Positions 52,085 through 60,232 of a stretch of 60,623 nt of DNA are shown one piece after another. Every line of letters begins with the position of its first letter. The first letter of the stretch is position 1. The DNA is from Fibrobacter sp. (GTDB lineage: Bacteria > Fibrobacterota > Fibrobacteria > Fibrobacterales > Fibrobacteraceae): positions 1 to 60,623 of the forward strand of contig JAGCGO010000005.1 in assembly GCA_017649565.1 (NCBI GenBank), written 5' to 3'. Position numbers and translations under genes: made by a program. Below the pieces are notes generated by a model. That model was not told the origin of the DNA. It saw only the letters and a list, made by a program, of their open reading frames with translations, and did not search any database.

Positions 52085-53077
52085 ATGAAAATCGCGGGCA
52101 AATACACTTTTGCGGATGTCTATGACAGCATCATAACAATTCCAGATTGTTTCGTTTTAACGAAGAACAAAATTGGAAATGGAAATGGCGAAGCAAAACT
52201 GTATTTTGGCTCAAAACCATCTATGCGAAGCTTTTTCGGAGAGACAGGTTTTTCTGCGAAGTGTTTTCTCCTGAAGCAAGATTTGATTTCGTACATGGAA
52301 ACTATAAAAGCAGAATATTTAAATCCATCGTATGATTATCGGGGCAAATCAAATTTTGCGACTTTGTGGCAGGAACGCTACAAAAAAGTTTTGTCGTTAA
52401 ATGATGTGATATATTTCCATGTCCAGGATCAGGAACAGATTGACGGGCCTCGTGGATACATCAATTCTAATGACGAAGGCTACTATCTAATTCGAGAACT
52501 ATCTTTGCCGCTTGTAAGTTACATTTCTGCGATGCGTGTAGAAGCGACAGATGGTTCCTTTTGCTATTATCTAAAGTTATTCGTCGATTTTGAAGCCATT
52601 GAGACCAAGAAAAACGGACCCTTGGTATTCAATTACGGCAAGAATGCGGACTGTGCGAAAGAAAAAAAGGTCGTGTATGACGCTGGAGAAAGAAAGCAGA
52701 ATAAAGATAACGGGCGAATAGGCCAAGAAAAATATCGAAACGCTTTGCTTGAAGAATGTCCGTTCTGCCCGATAACGATGATTAATGATGAACGCTTGCT
52801 GGTAGCCAGCCACATTAAACCTTGGGCAGTTTCTAACGAAAAAGAACGTGTAGACCCTAAAAATGGTTTCATTTTATCACCATTATACGACCGTTTATTT
52901 GATCAAGGCTTTATAACATTTACAGACGACAAGTATGTAATGGTTTCTCAATGGCTGACGCCAAAAAATGCCCAGCGTATTGGCCTGAAAAATAACTCAT
53001 ACATTCAATTGCTTCCCATTGATGATGCCCGAATGGCTTATTTGGAGTATCACAGAAAAAGTGTATTTAGGGGGTAA
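52085..53077 (+). CDS. HNH restriction endonuclease, paralogue 1
   Basis: A 330-residue protein. The C-terminal third is an HNH nuclease (HNH_2 type): ECPFCPITMINDERLLVASH then IKPWAVSN, and KNGFILSPLYDRLFDQGFIT, giving the His, Asn and His/Asp-type core at about 224-280. The N-terminal 200 residues (IPDCFVLTKNKIGNGNGEAK, LYFGSK, GPRGYINSNDEGYYLIRELS) are shared with the next gene and may bind the target site. It lies directly behind methyltransferase 2. It is the likely cognate restriction enzyme or one half of it. Confidence 0.85.
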   Translation: MKIAGKYTFADVYDSIITIPDCFVLTKNKIGNGNGEAKLYFGSKPSMRSFFGETGFSAKCFLLKQDLISYMETIKAEYLNPSYDYRGKSNFATLWQERYKKVLSLNDVIYFHVQDQEQIDGPRGYINSNDEGYYLIRELSLPLVSYISAMRVEATDGSFCYYLKLFVDFEAIETKKNGPLVFNYGKNADCAKEKKVVYDAGERKQNKDNGRIGQEKYRNALLEECPFCPITMINDERLLVASHIKPWAVSNEKERVDPKNGFILSPLYDRLFDQGFITFTDDKYVMVSQWLTPKNAQRIGLKNNSYIQLLPIDDARMAYLEYHRKSVFRG

Positions 53078-53082
53078 TGCGT

Positions 53083-54072
53083 ATGGAAAACTTTGTTGTA
53101 GATGGTCAATCTTTTTTTGTGAAGGAAATATTCCCTGAAAATATAACCATACCAGATTGTTCTGTAAAAAAAGCTAACAAACTTGGAAAGGCACATGGAG
53201 AAGCAAAATTATATTTTAAAAGAAAAGATCTGATGAGGGATTTTTTTGGCAAAGAGGGCTTTAAGGCAAAGTGCTTTATTTTAAAGGATGACTTGATTCT
53301 TTTTTTAGAAGCGCTAAAAAAAGAATATGAATATTCTATTTTCAGGGAATCTAGACGGCATAAAAACATTGGAAAAACCAAACTGCATAAAAAGGTTGAT
53401 TTTAAACATTTGTGGAAAGAGAGGATGGAAAAAATACGGTCATTAACAAATAATGCCATTTATTTTTCCGTTACAGACCAAATACAAATTAAAGGCTCTC
53501 GTGGATACGTAAAATCAAAGGAACCCGGTTATGAACTTATAAGAGAAATTTCCATGCCTTTAATTTCTTACATATCTGTAATTAAAGTTGAGAACACTAA
53601 AGGAGAAACTTTATTTTATTGGAAACCATTTGTTAATTACGATTATTTTGAAGAAAAAGCAAGCTCACTATTAGATTACGGAAAGAAAAAAGGAAAAAGA
53701 AAAAATATCCGTGTAGGACAAGGAAAATATCGACAATTACTTTTAGAAGAATGTGTTAGATGCCCGTTTACACAAGTCTCTGATAGTGCAATTTTGACGG
53801 CAAGTCATATTAAGCCGTGGAGAGTTTCTTCAAAAAAAGAAAAAACAGATCCAAAAAACGGATTTATTCTTTCCCCTTTATATGATAAATTATTTGACAA
53901 AGGATATATTTCTTTCACTGATGAAAAAAAACTGCTCGTATCCAAGTGGTTGTCTTTAGAAAGCCAAAAATTATTAAAACTAGATGGCTCTCAATATGTA
54001 AAAAATTTGCCTTTAGATGACGAAAGAAAGAGATATTTAGAGTATCACAGAAAATATGTGTATAAAGGATAA
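53083..54072 (+). CDS. HNH restriction endonuclease, paralogue 2
   Basis: About 329 residues, collinear with the previous protein along its whole length: IPDCSVKKANKLGKAHGEAK, GSRGYVKSKEPGYELIREIS, CVRCPFTQVSDSAILTASHI then KPWRVSSKK, NGFILSPLYDKLFDKGYISF. All HNH residues are kept. Start 53083 is preferred because AGGGGG lies 8 nt before it; ATG 53077 (in TAATG) is the alternative. Its DNA is more AT-rich than the first copy, so it may be an older or separately acquired duplicate. The pair may form a heterodimer on an asymmetric site. Confidence 0.85.
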   Translation: MENFVVDGQSFFVKEIFPENITIPDCSVKKANKLGKAHGEAKLYFKRKDLMRDFFGKEGFKAKCFILKDDLILFLEALKKEYEYSIFRESRRHKNIGKTKLHKKVDFKHLWKERMEKIRSLTNNAIYFSVTDQIQIKGSRGYVKSKEPGYELIREISMPLISYISVIKVENTKGETLFYWKPFVNYDYFEEKASSLLDYGKKKGKRKNIRVGQGKYRQLLLEECVRCPFTQVSDSAILTASHIKPWRVSSKKEKTDPKNGFILSPLYDKLFDKGYISFTDEKKLLVSKWLSLESQKLLKLDGSQYVKNLPLDDERKRYLEYHRKYVYKG

Positions 54073-54079
54073 ATGATAC

Positions 54080-56068
54080 ATGCCAAATACAGTAATAATT
54101 TCGCAAAAAAGTCTTGCCCCTCTTATTTTTGAGGCGTTCTCTTACCTGCAAGAAAAAAAATTAGTAGTATCATTATTCCGTTATGCTACAGAAACTATAC
54201 CAAATTCAGGTAAAGAAGATGAACGACTTATAAAACTAGACGATGGTAATGGTCATAAGCTGACAGGACTTTTTTTAAAAGCCTCAAAAGAATCGATGTT
54301 GGAAAGAAATGCTCGCAGAGCTCCACGTTGGTTTGAAGCACCATTTGTTATAAATGGCCAAGAATATTATCTGAGCTCACAATGGAACGCTTCAGGCAAC
54401 TTTCAGTTAACCTTGCCCGTTTTAAACTACTTTCTAAAAGAATGCTGTGGAAACGAAGCTGAAGGCACAACGTTTTCCATATATAAAAGTGGCGATGAGT
54501 TTATTTTTGCACAAGTAGATTACAAAAAAAGGGATGATAATATGAGAGAGCGAAGGGAAAGAATTGAGTCTGAATTCAGATCATATTTGTCAAATGTTGC
54601 AAAAAATGAACATAATAGCACATTATCATCGAGTTCTATAGCAACATTCTTGAGAGTTATTAAGAGTGAGATATTATTTGATTATAATCCTACTAAGTGG
54701 GCTCATGTTGAAAGCGTTTACGATATAACGAATGCTGAAGAAATTGAAAAAATTATAGAGGACCTTGAAAGTGATCCTCTTTTTAAAGAAAAAGACAAAA
54801 ATGACTCGTCTTATAAATACCATCGTAGTGTGGCCATAAAAAAATATAGAGATTTTTTGGATTATAGAAATCATGATAATGGAATTAATACTGTAAGACA
54901 ATGCATTTTCTTTGGCGCTCCAGGCACTGGCAAGTCATATAAGGTCAATTCAATTCTTCCGAATGAATCTGTTTGGAATTTGACGGGAGAAGAACGAAAG
55001 AATTTATTCATGCGTTCTGAGGGCAGAAAAAACAAGCATAATACGGATGTTCTTAACGATGAATCAAGATTTAGCGACAACGTTTGGGAAATAGATGAAC
55101 TCTCTTTGTTAGAAAAGAAGCTCTCTGAGGTTGACTCCGAAGACAACGTCAGCAATCCGGAACATACCGCCTTACAAGCATATATCAAGGTTCTCAAGGA
55201 ATACAAGTTTGAACAAAAGGTATTTCGCACCACTTTCCATCCAGATTACGATTACGCACAATTTGTTGGTGCATACAAGCCCAAGAAAGAGGAAGAGAAA
55301 ATCACCTATTCCTTCGTTCCACAGGTTTTCGCAAAGGCGTATGCGGCAGCATGGAAGTTGCAATTAACCGGAGCGGCAAAGTCAAACGTTTTCCTCGTTA
55401 TCGAAGAAATCAACCGTGGAAACTGCGCCCAGATTTTCGGTGATATTTTCCAGTTGCTCGACCGCAATGGTTCCGGTGCCTCGCAGTATTCTATAGATGC
55501 TGACAATGATTTTGCAACATGGCTCAAAGAAGAATCTGTATTGAAAGATGATTGGCCTAATTATGTGGACAAGGTCGGCGAAGGCAAGCTGAAACTCCCG
55601 CCGAACTTGAACATTCTCGCCACCATGAACACCAGCGACCAGTCGCTGTTCCCCATGGACAGCGCATTCAAGCGTCGTTTTGACTGGGAATACGTGCCCA
55701 TCAGTTTCGATGGCAAGGATGCTGCCAATTTCCAAATTGATATCGATGGTTCTCAGTATCCCTGGCAAAAGTTTGTCGAGACTGTCAACGAAAAGATTCT
55801 CTCTCTTACCGAATCTGAAGACAAGCAACTCGGCGAGTTCTTCATCAAGCCCGATAACGGCAATGTGATTTCAAAGGACCGTTTCTTGGGCAAGGTGATG
55901 TTCTACCTGTGGAATGAAGTCTGCAAGGACGAACACAAGAATGGTTCGTTCTTCCGCACGAAAGATGATGGACATTTCACCTTCCAAGATCTTTATAAGC
56001 CGGAAAAGAAAGACCTTCTGAAAAAATTCTTGGACGAATTGCTCAAAGATGGGGCCTCGCAAGATTAA
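54080..56068 (+). CDS. McrB-like AAA+ GTPase/ATPase
   Basis: A 662-residue protein. The C-terminal half is McrB-type AAA+: Walker A CIFFGAPGTGKSYKVN near 275-290, Walker B NVFLVIEEINRGNCAQIFGD near 436-455, and NILATMNTSDQSLFPMDSAF then KRRFDWEYVPI near 511-541. The N-terminal 230 residues (FEAFSYLQEKKLVVSLFRYA, YYLSSQWNASGNFQLTLPVL) are a specificity-type domain I do not recognise. Its 5' half is strongly AT-rich (28% GC in one 60-base line) while the AAA+ end is GC-rich (57% in another), so it looks like a recombinant. It is the motor for the nuclease at 56916, which is separated from it by a toxin-antitoxin pair. Confidence 0.88.
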   Translation: MPNTVIISQKSLAPLIFEAFSYLQEKKLVVSLFRYATETIPNSGKEDERLIKLDDGNGHKLTGLFLKASKESMLERNARRAPRWFEAPFVINGQEYYLSSQWNASGNFQLTLPVLNYFLKECCGNEAEGTTFSIYKSGDEFIFAQVDYKKRDDNMRERRERIESEFRSYLSNVAKNEHNSTLSSSSIATFLRVIKSEILFDYNPTKWAHVESVYDITNAEEIEKIIEDLESDPLFKEKDKNDSSYKYHRSVAIKKYRDFLDYRNHDNGINTVRQCIFFGAPGTGKSYKVNSILPNESVWNLTGEERKNLFMRSEGRKNKHNTDVLNDESRFSDNVWEIDELSLLEKKLSEVDSEDNVSNPEHTALQAYIKVLKEYKFEQKVFRTTFHPDYDYAQFVGAYKPKKEEEKITYSFVPQVFAKAYAAAWKLQLTGAAKSNVFLVIEEINRGNCAQIFGDIFQLLDRNGSGASQYSIDADNDFATWLKEESVLKDDWPNYVDKVGEGKLKLPPNLNILATMNTSDQSLFPMDSAFKRRFDWEYVPISFDGKDAANFQIDIDGSQYPWQKFVETVNEKILSLTESEDKQLGEFFIKPDNGNVISKDRFLGKVMFYLWNEVCKDEHKNGSFFRTKDDGHFTFQDLYKPEKKDLLKKFLDELLKDGASQD

Positions 56069-56083
56069 GTCGTGATTCAATAC

Positions 56084-56112
56084 TTGCTTTTGCGCTTTTT
56101 GTATATTATATT
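56084..56112 (+). promoter_or_regulatory. Internal promoter of the toxin-antitoxin module
   Basis: TTGCTT (56084-56089), 17-bp spacer, TATATT (56107-56112), followed by AGGAG and the ATG at 56132. It gives the module, and the nuclease behind it, expression independent of the island operon. Confidence 0.6.
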
Positions 56113-56131
56113 GGTTGTATAGGAGTTCAAG

Positions 56132-56407
56132 ATGGCAATGGGTACGCTGGCATTTGAGGTTCCCAAAGAAATGGAAACGTTCGTCGCGGCAAATGGCTGC
56201 CGCAGCGAGTTGCTCCGTAATGCATTGATCCTTCTGCCCTATATACAAGATTTGACTATATCGCACGGTCGTGCGGCTGAAATACTTGGCATATCAAAAG
56301 AAACGCTGATAAACCTGTACGGAGACATGGGCATTCCCTATCTCGATGGCAACATCCAGTCCGTACACGAAGAAATGGCCGTTTACTCCGCAGCGAAGAA
56401 AAAGTAA
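56132..56407 (+). CDS. UPF0175-family antitoxin
   Basis: A 91-residue protein of the UPF0175 family: helical N-terminus, ELLRNALILLPYIQDLTISH, then GRAAEILGISKETLINLYGD, a helix-turn-helix-like segment, and IPYLDGN. UPF0175 proteins are the usual partners of DUF3368 PIN toxins. AGGAG lies 7 nt before the ATG. Its stop shares TAATG with the toxin start. It likely binds its toxin and represses its own promoter. Confidence 0.88.
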   Translation: MAMGTLAFEVPKEMETFVAANGCRSELLRNALILLPYIQDLTISHGRAAEILGISKETLINLYGDMGIPYLDGNIQSVHEEMAVYSAAKKK

Positions 56408-56919
56408 TGATAGTTGTCTCCGATACGACCCCGATTATTTCGTTGCTGAAAATGAATCGGTTGGCGCTGCTGCACAGCCTTTTCGGCAGTGTGTACATCC
56501 CGTATGCAGTGTTCGAAGAATTGACCGGCAATCCCAAATATCAGGAAGAGGTCGCCGTTCTGCGTGAATCCGATTACATTCAAGTCGAAGAAGTCGTCAA
56601 CACCGGAGAAGTCCAGTCCATAAAAAACGACGGCCTGGATATCGGCGAATGCGAGGCGATTGTCCTAGCCAAGCAGCTCTCGGCAGAAATTCTCCTGATG
56701 GACGAGGCTAAAGGAAGGCTTGTTGCCACCCAGCACGGTCTCCATATTATGGGAATTGTCGGAATTCTATTGCAGTCCTTCAAGGAAGGCTTTCTTTCTC
56801 GTCAAGAAGCGACCGATTGCGTATTTTCACTCCGCCGCAATCACAGGCGCATAAGCGAGGATCTGCTCATAGACCTCCTGAAAGAAATTGACCAAATCGA
56901 ATCTAGCCGGTCGACATGA
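56407..56919 (+). CDS. DUF3368 PIN-domain toxin
   Basis: A 170-residue PIN-like ribonuclease toxin of the DUF3368 family. The acidic residues expected are in VVSDTTPIISLLKMNR (Asp6), the central GECEAIVLAKQL (Glu) and ILLMDEAKGRLVATQHGL (Asp-Glu). The C-terminal helix is RRISEDLLIDLLKEI. PIN toxins cut RNA. It is coupled to the antitoxin gene by TAATG and to the following restriction nuclease gene by ATGA, so translation of the nuclease depends on passage through the toxin gene. Confidence 0.9.
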   Translation: MIVVSDTTPIISLLKMNRLALLHSLFGSVYIPYAVFEELTGNPKYQEEVAVLRESDYIQVEEVVNTGEVQSIKNDGLDIGECEAIVLAKQLSAEILLMDEAKGRLVATQHGLHIMGIVGILLQSFKEGFLSRQEATDCVFSLRRNHRRISEDLLIDLLKEIDQIESSRST

Positions 56920-59006
56920 TTTTCCTTTTTGAACAATTCACCTATTCCTTGGATTACCTCAAGAAGGTGCTGCCCACAGACAGCGCGGGGCGTTTCAAGG
57001 GCTTGCCCAACGGTTTCGTGACGCGAGACTGCAAGCTGGACGGCGTAGGCTATTTGTTCAATGGAAACCCAACCAAGAAAGAGACGCAAAAGGCCGACAT
57101 ATCGGACAGAATCGTGTTCGTGCTGCCCAAGGTTTTCCTGGATGAGAATGGCACGAAGGCTTTTGGCAAGGATATCCCGAATGCGGAGAACTTCAAAATA
57201 GATGCCGAGCCCAAGGAGTTCCTTTCGCAGTTGTCTTTGTGGGTATGCTCTTCTATCGGGCAGTATCGGCTGACGAATCCGAACGACAAAGACATAGATG
57301 CTCCCGATGCTCCCGACGCGCACCGTTTCAGCAGCAGCAAGCTGGCTCCCACGCTTATCGACGTGATGAACGCGATGAAGCTGTTCTATGCCGAGAACCG
57401 CAACCTGTTCGTGTTCACCGCCAAGAACAAGCACAGCGGAAACAACCGCATCGACTGGCGCCGTACGGTCGCGCACACGCAGCCGTTCATGCAAGGCGAT
57501 ACGCCCATCTACATGGAACTCGAGAACAAGAAAAAGGTTTTCGACCTGGACGACCGCCTTTTGGTTCTGTATTTCTCGGCGATGAACTACATCGAGGAAA
57601 CGTTCGGTTTCAAGATGCCGAAATCGGAATTTTACACACCAATTCGCATGAACGAATTCCGTCGTCTGCTGGGCCACCGCGGGCTTGTGGAACTGCGCCG
57701 CATAAAGCACAAGTATTTCGCCGACCGCTTCTTGAAACTGTACAACATCGTGAAGGCGTTCTTCGAGTGGGGCGGCACTTTCAGCGCGAACGATTTCGAA
57801 AGCGAATACCTGCTCACGAGCAAATACAACAATGTATTCGAGGCGATGATTGACAAGCTCGTGGGCGATGACGGCAAATCCATCAATTCGCTCAAGCATA
57901 ATGACGACGGCAAGATCATTGACCACCTTTACAAGGAACCTTCGCTCATTTTTGCGAGTGGCGACACAGAAAAGATTTGGCATATAGGCGATAGCAAGTA
58001 TTACCAAGATCCAGAAGATATTCGTGGCAAGTCCCTTGCAAAGCAATTTACATACGCAAAAAATGTAATCCAGGATTTCTTCAGCCCGGAATTTGTTGAA
58101 GGGATAAAGAAGCATGATGCAGACGAGCATCGAGGTGTTCGCTATCGCGATAGTTTGACCGAAGGCTACAGCGTCACGCCGAATTTCTTCATTCGTGGAG
58201 AATTGCCTAAATACGAAAATACGGAACAGTTCAATGAGCCCTATTTCCGCGCCACGGAAAACATCAATGATGATCTGATTCAACTCGCGCGAATGGGAAA
58301 CGGAAACAAGAAGGAAGCCGAGAAAGAAATGATGGAACATTTGTGGAATTTGCGCAACCGCCACTTCGCAAACCGTCTTTTCGACCGCGACACGCTCTTA
58401 TTGCAAACATACGACGTGAACTTCCTGTACGTACTCAAAGCTTACACATCAAAACGTTCCAGCCTTCGTGAAGAATTTAAACGCACCGCCCGCGAAAAAT
58501 TCCGCAAGAACTTCTTGGATTTGTTGGATAAGAAATACGTGTTCTATGCGGTATGGCCAAAAGCTTCTGAGAAAGATTTTGTTGACGCACACTTCCGCAT
58601 GCTTGCGGGGAAGATCTTTAAACCCGCAGGCCTCGGCTGTTTGATTTTGGCTTTGGAACAAGATTCTACTAATGACTCAGATGTTATTAGTATGTGGGAT
58701 GAGATTGAAAAGGAGTGCGAGATGATTGCACGAGTCACTCCAAGAGAAATCTGGAATGATGGCTCAGATGAATTGGAAGAGGCAACATTTAATACGGTCT
58801 TTTATAATGAAAGAATGCATGGATTCTTTGTTGATGGCGCAGAATTCAAAAAAGCTGAAATTGGGAAAAAAAGCAAGTTACCGAAGTATCTAATGGGAAA
58901 GCCTATGGAGGGGAGTGCATATGTAAAAATAGGCTTCCCACCAGCCGATTTCAATCTTACAAAAAAAGACGATTTTTATTTCTTGCCCTGTAAAGGAAAC
59001 ACTTAA
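56916..59006 (+). CDS. LlaJI-type restriction endonuclease (McrC-like)
   Basis: A 696-residue protein of the LlaJI nuclease type that works with a McrB-like motor. The likely PD-(D/E)XK site is SLIFASGDTEKIWHIGDSKY at about residues 345-366 (D...DSKY), followed by GKSLAKQFTYAKNVI. The N-terminal part starts IFLFEQFTYSLDYLKKVLPT. The stop codon of the PIN toxin overlaps its ATG. Most of the gene is GC-rich like the chromosome, but the last 120 codons turn AT-rich again. Recognition site is unknown; LlaJI itself cuts near an asymmetric GACGC site. Confidence 0.85.
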   Translation: MIFLFEQFTYSLDYLKKVLPTDSAGRFKGLPNGFVTRDCKLDGVGYLFNGNPTKKETQKADISDRIVFVLPKVFLDENGTKAFGKDIPNAENFKIDAEPKEFLSQLSLWVCSSIGQYRLTNPNDKDIDAPDAPDAHRFSSSKLAPTLIDVMNAMKLFYAENRNLFVFTAKNKHSGNNRIDWRRTVAHTQPFMQGDTPIYMELENKKKVFDLDDRLLVLYFSAMNYIEETFGFKMPKSEFYTPIRMNEFRRLLGHRGLVELRRIKHKYFADRFLKLYNIVKAFFEWGGTFSANDFESEYLLTSKYNNVFEAMIDKLVGDDGKSINSLKHNDDGKIIDHLYKEPSLIFASGDTEKIWHIGDSKYYQDPEDIRGKSLAKQFTYAKNVIQDFFSPEFVEGIKKHDADEHRGVRYRDSLTEGYSVTPNFFIRGELPKYENTEQFNEPYFRATENINDDLIQLARMGNGNKKEAEKEMMEHLWNLRNRHFANRLFDRDTLLLQTYDVNFLYVLKAYTSKRSSLREEFKRTAREKFRKNFLDLLDKKYVFYAVWPKASEKDFVDAHFRMLAGKIFKPAGLGCLILALEQDSTNDSDVISMWDEIEKECEMIARVTPREIWNDGSDELEEATFNTVFYNERMHGFFVDGAEFKKAEIGKKSKLPKYLMGKPMEGSAYVKIGFPPADFNLTKKDDFYFLPCKGNT

Positions 59007-59010
59007 ATAA

Positions 59011-59172
59011 TCCCCGCCAATTAAAAGACGGCTAGCTCACGCTTTTTTTTCCTCTTTTTTTCAAAAAAATTTTTCTTTCAAACCGACCAAAATCGCGCGA
59101 TTTCGGCAAGTCGCGAAATGTTTCGAAAATTTTTCGGACAAAACCCGAAAGGCCGTGCGTCTTATAAGACGT
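59011..59172. repeat. Direct repeat copy 1 (about 160 bp)
   Basis: Starts TCCCCGCCAATTAAAAGACG directly behind the nuclease gene and runs to the palindrome CGTCTTATAAGACG (59158-59171). A diverged copy is at 59534-59694. It contains T-rich stretches that may end the island transcript. No gene is seen between the nuclease stop and the small ORFs. Confidence 0.85.
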
Positions 59173-59216
59173 AAATCGCGCAAACGGTCATGAAAAGAGA
59201 TACTGCGATAGGAATA

Positions 59217-59384
59217 TTACAACTCCAATACTTCTGCCTGCGAAAGGCCTGAAGACTCGGCAATCACATCAATAGCTACGCCGCTATCTCTAAGTTTTTT
59301 CGCCATCTCACGAGTTTTTTTGAGAGCTCCAGATAATTCGCCATCCAGAAAAGAGCTTTCCTTTTCATATTCAAGATCCATCAT
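59217..59384 (-). CDS. 55-residue protein resembling the tail of Rpn/PDDEXK proteins
   Basis: An ORF of 55 residues: LKKTREMAKKLRDSGVAIDV then IAESSGLSQAEVLEL. This pattern (basic helix, I..I...TGLS..E...L) resembles the C-terminal tail of Rpn/PDDEXK-transposase-family proteins, so it may be a remnant or a short stand-alone helical protein. AGGAGAA lies about 10 nt before the paired ATGs. It overlaps the 43-residue ORF at 59371-59502 by 14 nt. The pair sits between two direct repeats. Confidence 0.45.
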   Translation of the reverse strand: MMDLEYEKESSFLDGELSGALKKTREMAKKLRDSGVAIDVIAESSGLSQAEVLEL

Positions 59385-59502
59385 CTTGTAATTCTCCTAG
59401 AAAGTGATTCTTCAATACTGTTGCATCTGGCTTATTTCGAAATGGGCCGTAAATGCCTTTTCTTCTTGTCGACATTCCGTTGAACTTGATATGTCGCTCC
59501 AT
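59371..59502 (-). CDS. 43-residue basic small protein
   Basis: A short ORF starting MERHIKFNGMSTRRKGIYGP and ending LGELQDDGS, with a basic front and acidic end. Family not recognised. It overlaps the next small ORF by 14 nt, an arrangement like a compact two-gene module. No clear Shine-Dalgarno. Coding status is uncertain. Confidence 0.35.
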   Translation of the reverse strand: MERHIKFNGMSTRRKGIYGPFRNKPDATVLKNHFLGELQDDGS

Positions 59503-59533
59503 TGATTTGCCCACGCCACAAATATAAACAGAT

Positions 59534-59694
59534 TCCCCGCCAATTAAAAGACGGCTAGCTCACGCTTTTTATCCATCTTTTTTTCAAAAAAATTTTCCTT
59601 TCAAATTGGCTAAAATAGCCCAATTTCGGCAGGTCGCAAAATGTTGCGAAAAATTTCCGGACAAAACCCGCCGGATAAACGTCTTATAGTACGT
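59534..59694. repeat. Direct repeat copy 2 (about 160 bp)
   Basis: Diverged copy of 59011-59172 with the same opening and the same poly-T/poly-A block; the terminal palindrome is degenerate (ACGTCTTATAGTACGT). It leads into the ORF6N gene at 59732. The 523-bp offset defines a unit holding the two small minus-strand ORFs. Confidence 0.8.
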
Positions 59695-59731
59695 GATTTT
59701 CGGAAACGCGTCCATGCCAATGGGAGGAAAA

Positions 59732-60232
59732 ATGAGGAACGAATCGCAAATCAGGGAAAAAAAGTCTAGGGAAATGGCCGTTTCGGATTTCCCGCTCATT
59801 GATGAAGCCCTGCTGAAGTCGCGGATTCACATGATTCGCGGGGTCAAGGTGATGCTCGACGCCGACTTGGCGGAGATTTACGGGTATGAAACTCGAAAAT
59901 TTAACGAACAGGTAAAGTATAATATTGAAAAATTCGATAGCGATTTTAGGTTTCAGCTATCAAAAGACGAATATGCGCAACTTGATCGAACGGCTTTGAT
60001 ATCCGAATTTCGGACATCAAAGAGGGGTGGGACAAGAAAACTTCCCTACGCCTTCACTGAGCAGGGCATTTATATGCTCATGACGGTGCTCAAGGGCGAG
60101 AAGTTATACCATTGCGGAGCATCTTCAAAGGACGCCGGCAACAAGATTACGACCATCGTGCAGCTGGAGGATATTGAAGGATTCCGCCCGATGTTCGAGG
60201 AACTGTGGGGCAGGGTAAAAAATGAAGAATAA
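59732..60232 (+). CDS. ORF6N-domain protein with internal deletion
   Basis: A 166-residue protein from the ATG at 59732 (GGGAGG upstream). The ORF6N domain is intact: IHMIRGVKVMLDADLAEIYG, YETRKFNEQVKYNIEKF, RKLPYAFTEQGIYMLMTVLK. It then jumps from GE directly to KLYHCGASSKDAGNKITTIV, the last part of the PLD-like C-terminal domain of longer family members, so about 100-150 residues are missing in frame. ORF6N is a phage-type DNA-binding domain. The next ORF6N gene overlaps its 3' end by 11 nt. Confidence 0.8.
   Translation: MRNESQIREKKSREMAVSDFPLIDEALLKSRIHMIRGVKVMLDADLAEIYGYETRKFNEQVKYNIEKFDSDFRFQLSKDEYAQLDRTALISEFRTSKRGGTRKLPYAFTEQGIYMLMTVLKGEKLYHCGASSKDAGNKITTIVQLEDIEGFRPMFEELWGRVKNEE

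Noticed and set aside
56841..58364. Minus-strand 507-codon frame opposite the LlaJI-type nuclease gene
   Set aside because: Shadow of a real gene; no recognisable domain, no promoter or start signal.
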